Source of the DNA: [Muricauda] lutisoli (nom. illeg.)
GTDB lineage: Bacteria > Bacteroidota > Bacteroidia > Flavobacteriales > Flavobacteriaceae
Reading direction: 5' to 3'
Length of the DNA stretch: 64,000 nucleotides
Assembly (NCBI RefSeq): GCF_017313105.1
Contig: NZ_JAFLND010000001.1
Span: 620,001-684,000, forward strand
A program made the position numbers and the translations under genes. Under the pieces are notes generated by a model. It did not search any database and was not told where the DNA came from. It worked only from the letters and a program-made list of their open reading frames with translations. This document shows, piece by piece, positions 9,238 to 17,106 of this stretch; within the stretch, counting starts at the first letter, position 1, and the number at the start of each line of letters is the position of its first letter.

Positions 9238-9266
9238 AAAAAGCGGTGATCTACTCACCGCTTTTT
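9238..9266 (+). terminator. Terminator after the YCF48-like gene
   Basis: A perfect 12-bp stem, AAAAAGCGGTGA (9238-9249) with TCACCGCTTTTT (9255-9266), and a 5-base loop. A and T flanks make it usable in both directions, so it can also end the leftward gene that stops at 9296. Confidence 0.9.
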
Positions 9267-9295
9267 GAACTAACTAAAAACTAATCAATCAAAAA

Positions 9296-9649
9296 CTAAA
9301 CGTTCACGACCACATAGTGCCTTCCTCTTCTTTTGTACCATATGCCACGGTATCGGTATAACCTTCTCCCATTTCTGTAAAATACTTTGCTGCCTTTGGG
9401 CAAGGTTCTTATTTTAACTCCCCTTGGTGCAGCCGTAACCACATATTTTTTCCCATGGGCTTTGTACCAAATGCCATCAGCTAAGTAATAGTTTGTTCTT
9501 TTGTGAACTATCACTCTGGGTTTGGATACTGTTCTTACCACGGTTCCATGTTTTGGATAAACCTTTACCACCGTTCTTGTTTGTGCTGATGCTCCAATTA
9601 TGGTTCCCAAAAATGCAGCGATGACCATAAACACTTTCATTCGTTTCAT
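9296..9649 (-). CDS. Small exported basic, Tyr-rich protein (DUF6515-like)
   Basis: 117 residues with a signal peptide ending near GASAQ (residue 23). The mature part is rich in Lys, Arg, Tyr and Val. It carries two copies of a short unit, ADGIWYKAHGKKYVV and YRGIWYKRRGRHYVV, separated by PRGVKIRTLPKGSKVFY. This layout is that of the DUF6515 family of Bacteroidota, a small periplasmic or surface protein of unknown function. The alternative start at MKV, three residues later, cannot be excluded. The gene stands alone, flanked on both sides by strong terminators. The very basic mature part (predicted high pI) suggests binding to a polyanion such as LPS or DNA, but that is inference. Confidence 0.65.
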   Translation of the reverse strand: MKRMKVFMVIAAFLGTIIGASAQTRTVVKVYPKHGTVVRTVSKPRVIVHKRTNYYLADGIWYKAHGKKYVVTAAPRGVKIRTLPKGSKVFYRNGRRLYRYRGIWYKRRGRHYVVVNV

Positions 9650-9712
9650 AACATTGGATTTTTATGGGTTTCTGATGGTAAGACTGTGGTTTTCAGGAAA
9701 GGTTTAATCAAA

Positions 9713-9736
9713 AAAAGAAGCCCGGAGGCTTCTTTT
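9713..9736 (-). terminator. Terminator of the ECF sigma operon
   Basis: AAAAGAAGCC (9713-9722), tetraloop CGGA, GGCTTCTTTT (9727-9736). It lies 25 bp past the stop of the last gene of the leftward sigma-factor operon; the A run becomes the T tract on the minus strand. Confidence 0.85.
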
Positions 9737-9760
9737 CATTTTTTGTTGATTCCACACGGG

Positions 9761-10201
9761 TTATCTTCCTCCACGCCGTTTACGGAACTGTTGGATCATC
9801 TGTCTTTTAAAATCCTCTTCGGCCTTGACCAATAACAGTACTTTTTTGGCAGGAATCACTGTTCGTAATCTGGTCAAAAATTCCCGATCTGCTTCTTGCT
9901 TGTCAGATTGGAGGGCAAGAAGGTGGTCCAATAACATTTCCGACTCGTTAGTAGAAAGCTCTTGCGCACGAACGATGTTGGCGTGCAGTTCCGCGCGTTC
10001 CTTTCTACGGATATCCTCCATGGTTTCCTCGTGTGCGTTGTATATGGGCCAAAATTGTTGGGCCTCTTCGCTGGTCAATCCTACTTGTTCGGTAATAAAG
10101 GCTACTTTAAGCGTTTTAATACGATTACGCCCAGGCCCTTGGCCATGCATCAAAAAGATACCGAACAACAGGGAACAAAGTATAAGTGCTCTCTTATTCA
10201 T
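9761..10201 (-). CDS. Spy/CpxP-like periplasmic 'sensor of ECF sigma factor'
   Basis: A 146-residue exported protein from ATG 10201 (MNKRALILCS; the frame also allows a start two codons earlier). A signal peptide ends near FLMHGQG. The mature part is almost all helical and charged, with a Spy/CpxP-like feature: TEQVGLTSEEAQQFWPIY matches the LTxxQ-type motif. Helices run through residues 50-140, and the tail is Arg/Gly-rich (FRKRRGGR). It is the third gene of an operon with an ECF sigma factor and a membrane anti-sigma protein and overlaps the latter by a few bases, so coupled translation is likely. In Bacteroidota such proteins are thought to report envelope stress to the anti-sigma factor; that role is inferred from context. 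Confidence 0.75.
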   Translation of the reverse strand: MNKRALILCSLLFGIFLMHGQGPGRNRIKTLKVAFITEQVGLTSEEAQQFWPIYNAHEETMEDIRRKERAELHANIVRAQELSTNESEMLLDHLLALQSDKQEADREFLTRLRTVIPAKKVLLLVKAEEDFKRQMIQQFRKRRGGR

Positions 10202-10727
10202 AATCAATGTCTTCTAAATTTAATTCTTCAATGTCATCGACATTCTCATCCAAATATTCCATGATGATGTCCTCTTCCAAATCATCACCGAGTATATCGT
10301 TCAACTCTATTTCCTCCAAAGAAACCACCTCTGCAATCTCATAAGAAGTCATTTCCAAATCGGTATTCTCAAAATAAGCCTCTATTTCCGCGTTTGCCAA
10401 ATCATCAAAAGTCAGGGGTTCCGGATTTGATTCCCTGGTAAGACTGAACATCACTATGAAAATTGCGGCTGTGGCAGCTATACTGTAGTAAAAACGTCTA
10501 TTGATCTTCAATGGAATAACCTTGGGTTCTTTTGTATTGATTTTGGATAGAACAGTTGGTGTTACTTCATCAAAATAGCCATTGGGAACCGCAAAGCCAT
10601 CGGTTTTGGGAATTATGGAGCCAGCTTCGTTCGTCTCTTCTTTTCGGATTCGGTCCATAAGCCGATCGTTAAAGCTCTCGAAGTAGCCTTCTGGTGTATT
10701 GAAACTATTTTCTTTGTCCTTTTCCAT
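10194..10727 (-). CDS. Membrane anti-sigma factor-like protein
   Basis: 177 residues with one membrane helix at about residues 80-97 (YYSIAATAAIFIVMFSL). The cytoplasmic N-terminal part carries two copies of a short motif, TPEGYFESF (11-19) and VPNGYFDEV (47-55), each followed by a helix. No zinc HxxxC motif of ZAS anti-sigma domains is present. The periplasmic C-terminal part is extremely acidic (runs such as GDDLEEDIIMEYLDE), ideal for contacting the basic Spy-like protein encoded next. Gene order (sigma, this protein, Spy-like sensor), 33-bp spacing to the sigma gene and overlap with the sensor support an anti-sigma role. Direct sigma binding is inferred. Confidence 0.7.
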   Translation of the reverse strand: MEKDKENSFNTPEGYFESFNDRLMDRIRKEETNEAGSIIPKTDGFAVPNGYFDEVTPTVLSKINTKEPKVIPLKINRRFYYSIAATAAIFIVMFSLTRESNPEPLTFDDLANAEIEAYFENTDLEMTSYEIAEVVSLEEIELNDILGDDLEEDIIMEYLDENVDDIEELNLEDIDYE

Positions 10728-10760
10728 CGTTTTGTTTTGACTGCTTAACTCATCAAAGGT

Positions 10761-11303
10761 TTAATTTTCTTTAAGATACGCTTCTATTTTTTTAACCGCC
10801 AAATGGTAGGATGTCTTTAATGCACCTACGGAAGTATCCAGTGCCTCGGAAATATCGTTGTATTTCATTTCCTGAAAATACTTCATGGTGAAAACCAGTT
10901 TCTGTTTGTCGGGCAAGGTTGCCAAGGCTTTTTGTAGTTTGAGTTGGATTTCATCTCCTTCAAAATACACATCAGCTTGAAGGTTTTCTACCATTTTATC
11001 CTTCAATTCTTGGTCGCTAATGCCCATTTTCCGTGATTTTTGCTTTAAAAATGTCAAGGATTCGTTGGTGGCAATACGGTACATCCAAGAATAAAGTTTA
11101 CTCTCCCCTTTAAACTTCTCAATGTTCCTATATATTTTGATAAATGTATTCTGAAGCACATCATCCGTATCGTCGTGGTCGAGGACAATCCTTCTGATAT
11201 GCCAATACAAACGTTCCTTGTAAGTGTTCACCAACACCTCAAAGGCTTTTGAGCGACTTTCTTCCCGTTGTAGTTCTTGGACTAAGGTTTCCTCGGCGAT
11301 CAA
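10761..11303 (-). CDS. ECF-family RNA polymerase sigma factor
   Basis: 180 residues, the usual length for sigma-70 group 4. Region 2 covers about residues 15-90 (VLDHDDTDDVLQNTFIKIYRNI, here split for length: helix DTDDVLQNTFIKIY, then SWMYRIATNES). Region 4 covers about 120-175, with the helix-turn-helix around YNDISEALDTSVGALKTSY. Region 3 is absent, as in ECF factors. It is the first gene of a leftward operon with an anti-sigma-like membrane protein and a Spy-like exported protein, so it probably drives an envelope-related regulon and its own operon. A TACCTTAG box at about 11331, one base off consensus, lies upstream without a clear -33. Confidence 0.9.
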   Translation of the reverse strand: MIAEETLVQELQREESRSKAFEVLVNTYKERLYWHIRRIVLDHDDTDDVLQNTFIKIYRNIEKFKGESKLYSWMYRIATNESLTFLKQKSRKMGISDQELKDKMVENLQADVYFEGDEIQLKLQKALATLPDKQKLVFTMKYFQEMKYNDISEALDTSVGALKTSYHLAVKKIEAYLKEN

Positions 11304-11359
11304 TGTTTCTGTTGTTTGATGCTTTGACTAAGGTACGGGGAAAAGGTTTAATTTTTATT

Positions 11360-11406
11360 GGTAAAGGGTAAAGGATAAAGGTTGAAGGGTGAAGGGTGAA
11401 GGGTTG
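11360..11406. repeat. Degenerate heptamer repeats upstream of the sigma gene
   Basis: Roughly six tandem 7-mers of the form GGGTAAA / GGGTGAA, the last ones perfect (GAAGGGTGAAGGGTGAAGGG). They sit in the 182-bp gap between the sigma gene start and the stop of the MsbA-like gene. Nothing else recognisable lies in that gap. Confidence 0.7.
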
Positions 11407-11485
11407 GTATGACCCGCAGCCGAGAAATCTTTTCCTCCGGATTCCGGGAGTCAGAAATCCAAATATCCATTGATCCAACAATCTA

Positions 11486-13309
11486 TCAAGTGAATGATTG
11501 CATCTCTACAAGCTTCTTATAATTTTTGGCGGATTTCATCAACTCTTCGTGGTTTCCCTGTTCCACGATTTCTCCTTTGCTCATCACCACAATGGTATCG
11601 GCGTTCTGGATAGTGGACAGTCGGTGTGCAATAACGATGGAGGTGCGATTTTGCATCATTTTCTCCAAGGCATCCTGAACCAATCGCTCACTTTCGGTGT
11701 CTAGAGCAGAGGTTGCCTCATCCAAAATCATAATGGGCGGGTTTTTAAGCACTGCCCGTGCGATTGATAAGCGTTGTTTTTGTCCTCCACTCAATTTATT
11801 TCCGCTATCACCAATATTGGTGTCGTAGCCATTGGGTAAATCCATGATAAAATCGTGTGCATTGGCGACTTTGGCAGCTTCCATAATTTCGTCCATTGTG
11901 GCATTTTCCTTACCTAAAGCTATATTACTCTTCACAGAATCGTTAAAGAGAATGGAGTCTTGCGTAACCAGCCCCATCAATCCACGGAGTGATTTTTTGG
12001 TAATGTTTTTGATGTTGGTCCCATCAATCAGGATCTCCCCTTTATTGACATCGTAGAACCGGGTTACCAAATTGGCCACGGTACTCTTACCACTACCTGA
12101 TTGACCGACCAGGGCCACTGTCTTGCCTTTGTCAACCTTTAGGTTGAAGTTTTTCAGTACGTAATCGTCTTCATACTTGAATCCTACTTCTTTGAGTTCT
12201 ATTCCCGATTTGAAATCTGTTTTTTCTTCGGCGCCTTCAATGTTTTTGATCGGGTTTTCGGATTCGAGTATCTCCAATACACGTTCGGCCGCAGCATTTC
12301 CTTTTTTAACTCCATAAGATGCTTTACTGATAGCCTTGGCTGGGGTTAAAATATTGAATGCCAATCCCATATAAGAAATAAAAGAGGCAGCATCAAGGGT
12401 TCCTTCCAATAATACCATTCGTCCTCCAAACCATAACAGCACACCAAAAACAACAATTCCAAGGAATTCACTGGTCGGGGATGATAGGTTTTGACGGTTC
12501 AGCAAGGAGTTGGAGAACTTAAAAAATCTTGATGTAGAACTTTTGAACGTATTGTAGAATTTGGATTCTGAATTAAACGCTTTGATGACCCGGAGTCCCC
12601 CCAACGTTTCTTCCACAATGGATAGAAATTCCCCTTGTTCTTTTTGTACCCTGTCAGATTTTTTCTTTAGGGATTTACCGATTCTAGAAATGATCATTCC
12701 GGCAATGGGAATAAAAATGAATACGAATATGGTCAGTTTTACACTGATCAAAAACATCACAATAATCGTAAAGAGTATGGTAAGCGGTTCTCGAACGATC
12801 AATTCCAAAATGGAAAGAAAAGAGTGTTGTATTTCCAATACATCCGACGTGATTCGAGCGATTACGTCACCTTTCTTTTTCTCGGAGAAGTAGGAGATGG
12901 GCAAATCCATGATTTTCTCGTACATCTTGTTTCGGATATCCTTCAGTACTCCATTCCTTAAAAAAGTAATGAAATACATGGCCAAATAGTTGAAGATATT
13001 CTTAAAAAGGAATAAAAACAAGATGAGTCCGACCGCTAATAGAAGCCCTTTCATGGGATCATCACCGGAATATTGGGTCACTTGATAATTCATGTAGTCC
13101 ATGAAATAATCCTTAAGCTTACCAATACTTTCCAATTTTGGCGGCTCGTTGACCTGCTTGGTCTTATCGAACAGGACATTGAGCATTGGAATAAGTGCAG
13201 CATAGGACAATGCACTAAACAATGCATAGAGAATATTGAAAAAAATATTCAGAAAACCGTATTTACGGTATGGAACCGCAAATCGGAGAATCTTTTTAAA
13301 GTAGTTCAT
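11486..13309 (-). CDS. MsbA-like ABC exporter (fused membrane and ATPase domains)
   Basis: 607 residues: a six-helix membrane domain (about 18-330) followed by a nucleotide-binding domain. Walker A is GQSGSGKST (402-410), the signature is LSGGQKQRL, Walker B is IMILDEATSAL, and the H-loop is AHRLST. This is the MsbA/multidrug half-transporter type that works as a homodimer and flips lipid A core or other lipid-linked glycans outward across the inner membrane, or exports drugs. It is the last gene of an operon with a DUF4199 protein, a glycosyltransferase with a membrane anchor and a phosphosugar mutase. That favours a lipid or glycan cargo. Only 3 bp separate it from the mutase gene. All ATPase motifs are intact. 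Confidence 0.88.
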   Translation of the reverse strand: MNYFKKILRFAVPYRKYGFLNIFFNILYALFSALSYAALIPMLNVLFDKTKQVNEPPKLESIGKLKDYFMDYMNYQVTQYSGDDPMKGLLLAVGLILFLFLFKNIFNYLAMYFITFLRNGVLKDIRNKMYEKIMDLPISYFSEKKKGDVIARITSDVLEIQHSFLSILELIVREPLTILFTIIVMFLISVKLTIFVFIFIPIAGMIISRIGKSLKKKSDRVQKEQGEFLSIVEETLGGLRVIKAFNSESKFYNTFKSSTSRFFKFSNSLLNRQNLSSPTSEFLGIVVFGVLLWFGGRMVLLEGTLDAASFISYMGLAFNILTPAKAISKASYGVKKGNAAAERVLEILESENPIKNIEGAEEKTDFKSGIELKEVGFKYEDDYVLKNFNLKVDKGKTVALVGQSGSGKSTVANLVTRFYDVNKGEILIDGTNIKNITKKSLRGLMGLVTQDSILFNDSVKSNIALGKENATMDEIMEAAKVANAHDFIMDLPNGYDTNIGDSGNKLSGGQKQRLSIARAVLKNPPIMILDEATSALDTESERLVQDALEKMMQNRTSIVIAHRLSTIQNADTIVVMSKGEIVEQGNHEELMKSAKNYKKLVEMQSFT

Positions 13310-13312
13310 TCA

Positions 13313-15019
13313 CTATAAATTCAGCTCGGAAAGGATACCTTCAATTTTGGTTTCCAACTGCGAATTTACGGATTTATAATCGGCGGCCTTGTCCAATTTT
13401 GTATTTGTACTGATGTAGAACTTTACTTTTGGTTCTGTTCCACTGGGGCGAGCGGCAATTCGGGTGCCATCCTCTGTTTCATAAATCAATACATTGGACT
13501 TGGGCAAATGGAGGGTAAACTCTTCATTTGTCTGTACATTTTTAACGATGGATGTGTTGTAATCTTCAATGTACAACAGTTTTGAGCCTTGCACGGTATC
13601 TACGGGATTTTCTTTGAAATCCTTTAGCATTTGCTTGATTTCCTCTGCACCGCTCATTCCTTTTTTGGTGATGGAGATCAATTTTTCCTTGTAAAAACCG
13701 AACTCCACGTAGGCATCTATCAAATCTTTATAAAAAGAGCTTCCATTGGCCTTGGCATTGGCTGCAATCTCACAGGCCAATAGGGTGGAGGTGACCGCGT
13801 CTTTGTCCCTTACAAAATCACCGACCATATATCCAAAGCTCTCTTCACCGCCACCTATGAATTGGGAGCTTGGAAAGTCCTTTATCATTTTACCGATCCA
13901 TTTAAATCCTGTCAAAGCTGTTTTGAACTCCACACCGTATGATTTGGCCATTTGTTGCATCATTGGGGTGGAAACTATGGTCGTGGCAATAAACTCGTTG
14001 CCCTTAAATCCTTTTTTCTTGTATTGGTCCAAAAGGAACTTGGTCATGAGCACCATGGTTTGGTTCCCGTTCAACAGTTCCATTTTGCCCTCGAGGTTGC
14101 GAACGGCAATACCCAAACGGTCGCTGTCCGGGTCGGTGCCCACCACCATATCCGCACCTATTTCCTCTGCCTTGGCGATTGCCATGGACAGTGCTTCGGG
14201 CTCTTCCGGATTTGGTGATTCCACTGTTGGAAAATCGCCATTGGGCTCGGCCTGTTCCTCGATTATGGTAACGTTTTTATAACCTGCTCGTTTCAATACC
14301 TCTGGAATAGCGGTAATTGAGGTTCCGTGCAAGGAAGTGAAAACGATTTTAAAATCATCTTTTCCCTTTGCATCAAAACTACCGTTACTTACGGAAGCTT
14401 CAAAAAAGGCCTCGTCAACTTCTTTATCAATCAGGTGAATCAAGCTTTCATTCTTGTCGAACTTGATGTCCTCGAAAGAAAGGGCATTGATTTCGGCAAT
14501 AATTTCGCCATCCTGAGGAGGTACAATCTGTCCGCCATCGGCCCAATATACTTTGTATCCGTTGTATTCTGGTGGGTTATGGGAGGCCGTAAGCACGATT
14601 CCTGCATGGCACCCCAAATACCTTACTGCAAAAGACAGCTCAGGTGTAGTTCTTAAATCTGAAAATAAATGAACCCTAATTCCATTGGCCGAGAATACCT
14701 CTGCTACGGTCTTTGCCAAGGATTGTGAGTTATGTCTGCAATCGTAAGCGATTACGACTTTTAGGTCGTCGTCAGTGTACGATTTTTTAAGATAATTACT
14801 GAGTCCTTGGGTGTTTTTCCCCAAAGTGTATTTATTGATTCTATTGGTGCCAACACCCATTACACCACGCATTCCTCCCGTACCAAACTCTAAATCCTTA
14901 TAAAAACGTTCCTTAAGTTCTTCGGTATCGTTGTCTATCAGGTGTTTGACTTCCTTTTTTGTGTCATCATCAAAAAAATCGGTTAACCAAGATTGTGCTG
15001 TCTCTGTAATGGGATCCAT
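13313..15019 (-). CDS. Phosphoglucomutase / phosphomannomutase (alpha-D-phosphohexomutase)
   Basis: 568 residues, the PgcA-type length. It interconverts hexose 1- and 6-phosphates, supplying sugar-1-phosphate for nucleotide sugars or feeding glycogen and central metabolism. The phosphoserine motif is LTASHNPPEYNGYK (Ser146). The Mg loop is GTDPDSDRLG, the sugar-specificity loop GGEESFGY (the GEES form is usual for glucose/mannose), and the phosphate-binding loop RPSGTEPKVK near the C-terminus. All four domains are complete. It is cotranscribed with a GT2 glycosyltransferase upstream and an MsbA-like exporter 3 bp downstream, which points to envelope glycan precursor supply. Confidence 0.92.
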   Translation of the reverse strand: MDPITETAQSWLTDFFDDDTKKEVKHLIDNDTEELKERFYKDLEFGTGGMRGVMGVGTNRINKYTLGKNTQGLSNYLKKSYTDDDLKVVIAYDCRHNSQSLAKTVAEVFSANGIRVHLFSDLRTTPELSFAVRYLGCHAGIVLTASHNPPEYNGYKVYWADGGQIVPPQDGEIIAEINALSFEDIKFDKNESLIHLIDKEVDEAFFEASVSNGSFDAKGKDDFKIVFTSLHGTSITAIPEVLKRAGYKNVTIIEEQAEPNGDFPTVESPNPEEPEALSMAIAKAEEIGADMVVGTDPDSDRLGIAVRNLEGKMELLNGNQTMVLMTKFLLDQYKKKGFKGNEFIATTIVSTPMMQQMAKSYGVEFKTALTGFKWIGKMIKDFPSSQFIGGGEESFGYMVGDFVRDKDAVTSTLLACEIAANAKANGSSFYKDLIDAYVEFGFYKEKLISITKKGMSGAEEIKQMLKDFKENPVDTVQGSKLLYIEDYNTSIVKNVQTNEEFTLHLPKSNVLIYETEDGTRIAARPSGTEPKVKFYISTNTKLDKAADYKSVNSQLETKIEGILSELNL

Positions 15020-15078
15020 AGTGTCTGTCGTTTGTTTAGAGATTTAAAAATACAAAGTTTGTAGGGTTTAAGAATGGC

Positions 15079-16026
15079 CTAGAGGTTAATTTTGTCGGAG
15101 ATATTGTATCGTGTGTCGTTTTTTCTAGATCGTACCATAATCTCTCCAATAAAGCCTGCCAAAAACAATTGCGTTCCTATAATCATGGCAGTCAGTGCTA
15201 TATAAAATTGAGGTCGCTGTGTAATCAGTCTCCCGGTTGGGTTTAAAAATAGTTTGTCGATTCCTAAATAAAGCGAAAACCCAAAGCCAACAAAGAACAT
15301 GAGTACGCCCCACGCTCCAAACAAATGCATGGGCCTGCGTCCAAATTTGGAGACAAACCAAATGGTGATCAAATCCAAGAATCCATTGATAAAGCGTTCT
15401 GCGCCGAATTTGGTGGAACCATATTTCCGGGCCTGGTGCTGGACCACTTTTTCTGTAATATCTGAAAACCCGGCATTTTTGGCCAAAACAGGGATATATC
15501 GGTGCATTTCCCCAGAAACTTCAATGGTTTTTACCACTTTTTGATTGAAGGCCTTGAGGCCACAGTTAAAGTCGTGGAGTTTTACCCCGGAGGTTTTACG
15601 TGCTGCCCAATTGAATAGTTTGGAAGGTATGTTTTTGGTGATGACAGAGTCGTACCGCTTCTTTTTCCAGCCCGATACCACATGATGTCCCTCTTGGGTA
15701 ATCATCCGGTACATTTCTGGGATTTCTTCGGGATTGTCCTGTAAGTCGGCGTCCATGGTAATGACCACCTCGCCTTCTGCAGCCTTAAAACCTGCATGAA
15801 GAGCCTGCGATTTGCCAAAATTCTTAAGGAATCGGATCGCTTTTACGTTTTCATCAGCTTTGGAAAGTTCTGAAATAATCTCCCAAGACCCATCGGTGCT
15901 ACCATCATCGATAAAGATGACTTCATAAGAAAAATGATTGGATTGCATTACTTGTACAATCCAATCATGTAGTTCTTTTAGAGACTCACGCTCGTTAAGT
16001 AAAGGAATTACAATGGAAATCTGCAT
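15079..16026 (-). CDS. Membrane-anchored family 2 glycosyltransferase (polyprenyl-phosphate type)
   Basis: 315 residues. The N-terminal 225 form a GT-A fold: VIPLLNERESL at the start, DDGSTDGS at 41-48 for nucleotide binding, and the metal-binding MDADLQD at 91-97. Two C-terminal membrane helices follow (about 234-256 and 275-300), as in the dolichol-phosphate-mannose-like / ArnC-like transferases that load a sugar onto undecaprenyl phosphate. The product would be a lipid-linked sugar used for LPS modification or protein glycosylation. It sits in an operon with a phosphosugar mutase and an MsbA-like exporter. The sugar donor cannot be predicted. Confidence 0.9.
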   Translation of the reverse strand: MQISIVIPLLNERESLKELHDWIVQVMQSNHFSYEVIFIDDGSTDGSWEIISELSKADENVKAIRFLKNFGKSQALHAGFKAAEGEVVITMDADLQDNPEEIPEMYRMITQEGHHVVSGWKKKRYDSVITKNIPSKLFNWAARKTSGVKLHDFNCGLKAFNQKVVKTIEVSGEMHRYIPVLAKNAGFSDITEKVVQHQARKYGSTKFGAERFINGFLDLITIWFVSKFGRRPMHLFGAWGVLMFFVGFGFSLYLGIDKLFLNPTGRLITQRPQFYIALTAMIIGTQLFLAGFIGEIMVRSRKNDTRYNISDKINL

Positions 16027-16048
16027 TGTTCGATTCTGGAATTCCCTT

Positions 16049-16056
16049 CAAAAGTA
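16049..16056 (-). promoter_or_regulatory. Possible internal -7 element before the GT2 gene
   Basis: Minus-strand TACTTTTG, an exact TAnnTTTG, 22 bp upstream of the glycosyltransferase ATG, between it and the DUF4199 gene. There is no TTG at the right distance. Confidence 0.3.
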
Positions 16057-16068
16057 GCATTTTTTGTT

Positions 16069-16590
16069 TTAGTAATCCGCTTTGGACTTTTTCAAGATCA
16101 AGCCTGTGATCAGACCTATGATCAGACCCAGCACGGAGTTCATGATCAAGAGAACGGGATACTGGATCCAAGCAAAGCTTTTCTGCATTTCAACGCCTTG
16201 TTCCCATTGTTCTTCCGTCATGTTGGGGTTTTGGGCCATTGCTTTTGGTTTGGCAAGTTCCATGGCCTTGTCCATAAAGTCGGGTTCAATAAAATTGGTC
16301 AGTATAAACTGATAGATTAAAGAAATTATGGCACCTACCAAGGCAACCCCCACAGCGACTTTTAAAGCTTCGGAAATGGATAAATAACCACCATTGGCTT
16401 TTTTAAAGGCCTTGACCGCCAAAAAAATGATTGCCGCCAAGATTACAATAGAAATTACGATTACGGCAGTGCTTGTCTCGTAGTGCATTTTCTGGGTGTA
16501 GAGCATAACTCCGAACACTACAGCAATAAGACCTGATAACAGCCCGTAGTTGAGTGCGAATTTTCCAGTTTTTGGTTTTTGTTCTTCCAT
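16069..16590 (-). CDS. DUF4199-family membrane protein
   Basis: 173 residues with four predicted membrane helices (about 13-32, 41-61, 76-97 and 145-167) and a short hydrophilic loop between the third and fourth. This layout, with a conserved small-residue third helix (KVAVGVALVGAIIS), is that of DUF4199, very common in Bacteroidota and of unknown function. In flavobacteria it is commonly found just ahead of a GT2 glycosyltransferase, as here (42 bp apart), so it may assist lipid-linked sugar synthesis or flipping. That is inference from neighbourhood only. Confidence 0.8.
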   Translation of the reverse strand: MEEQKPKTGKFALNYGLLSGLIAVVFGVMLYTQKMHYETSTAVIVISIVILAAIIFLAVKAFKKANGGYLSISEALKVAVGVALVGAIISLIYQFILTNFIEPDFMDKAMELAKPKAMAQNPNMTEEQWEQGVEMQKSFAWIQYPVLLIMNSVLGLIIGLITGLILKKSKADY

Positions 16591-16684
16591 GATTTTTAAA
16601 TTAGTGTTGCTTATAGAAGGTTAGTTATTGAATGCTTAAATTTGTTACATATAAATTTAACTTTATTTTTTTAGTAATTTTAAG

Positions 16685-16714
16685 TTGGAGGTGTCAAAGA
16701 AATCATTAAATTTG
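16685..16714 (+). promoter_or_regulatory. Consensus promoter for rpmE
   Basis: TTG (16685-16687), 19-bp spacer, TAAATTTG (16707-16714): a perfect Bacteroidota promoter. The rpmE ATG is at 16750. Confidence 0.8.
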
Positions 16715-16749
16715 CACCCTGAAAATTCTGAGATTAAGCATTTAAGACG

Positions 16750-17022
16750 ATGAGAAAAGGTATACACCCAGAAAACTATAGATTGGTTGCTTTTAAAGAC
16801 ATGTCCAACGATGACGTGTTCATTACAAAGTCCACTGCTGAAGCGAAAGAGACCATCACTGTTGATGGTGTTGAATACCCTTTGGTAAAATTGGAAATTT
16901 CAAGAACTTCTCACCCCTACTATACTGGTAAGACCAAATTGGTGGATACCGCTGGTAGAATCGACAAGTTCAAGAACAAATACAAGAAATTTAAAAAGGA
17001 AGATAAGAAGGAGGCCGAGTAG
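16750..17022 (+). CDS. rpmE2: 50S ribosomal protein L31, type B
   Basis: 90 residues starting MRKGIHPENYR, with the L31 core SRTSHPYYTGKTKLVDTAGR. There is no cysteine, so it is the zinc-free type B form. The C-terminal tail is strongly basic and Lys-rich (FKNKYKKFKKEDKK), an extension usual in Bacteroidota. It joins the large subunit and bridges to the small subunit. It has its own consensus promoter and terminator and is monocistronic. In organisms with two L31 paralogues the type B form is a zinc-starvation copy; whether a C+ copy exists elsewhere in this genome cannot be seen here. Confidence 0.95.
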   Translation: MRKGIHPENYRLVAFKDMSNDDVFITKSTAEAKETITVDGVEYPLVKLEISRTSHPYYTGKTKLVDTAGRIDKFKNKYKKFKKEDKKEAE

Positions 17023-17047
17023 GTCGTACTTTTTAACGAAATATAGG

Positions 17048-17080
17048 AACGCTCTCGATACTTTTCGAGGGCGTTTTTTT
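17048..17080 (+). terminator. Terminator after rpmE
   Basis: AACGCTCTCGA (17048-17058) pairs with TCGAGGGCGTT (17065-17075, one G-T pair), followed by seven T. Confidence 0.9.
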
Positions 17081-17106
17081 ATTTTTACCGTATGCAAAGC
17101 TGAGCT

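Noticed and set aside
8515-9258. 247-codon leftward ORF over the YCF48-like gene
   Set aside because: Antisense shadow; the opposite strand has a signal peptide, Asp boxes, promoter and terminator.
11434-11450. CTCCGG/CCGGGAG hairpin as terminator of the MsbA-like operon
   Set aside because: Imperfect stem, and no T tract on the minus strand.
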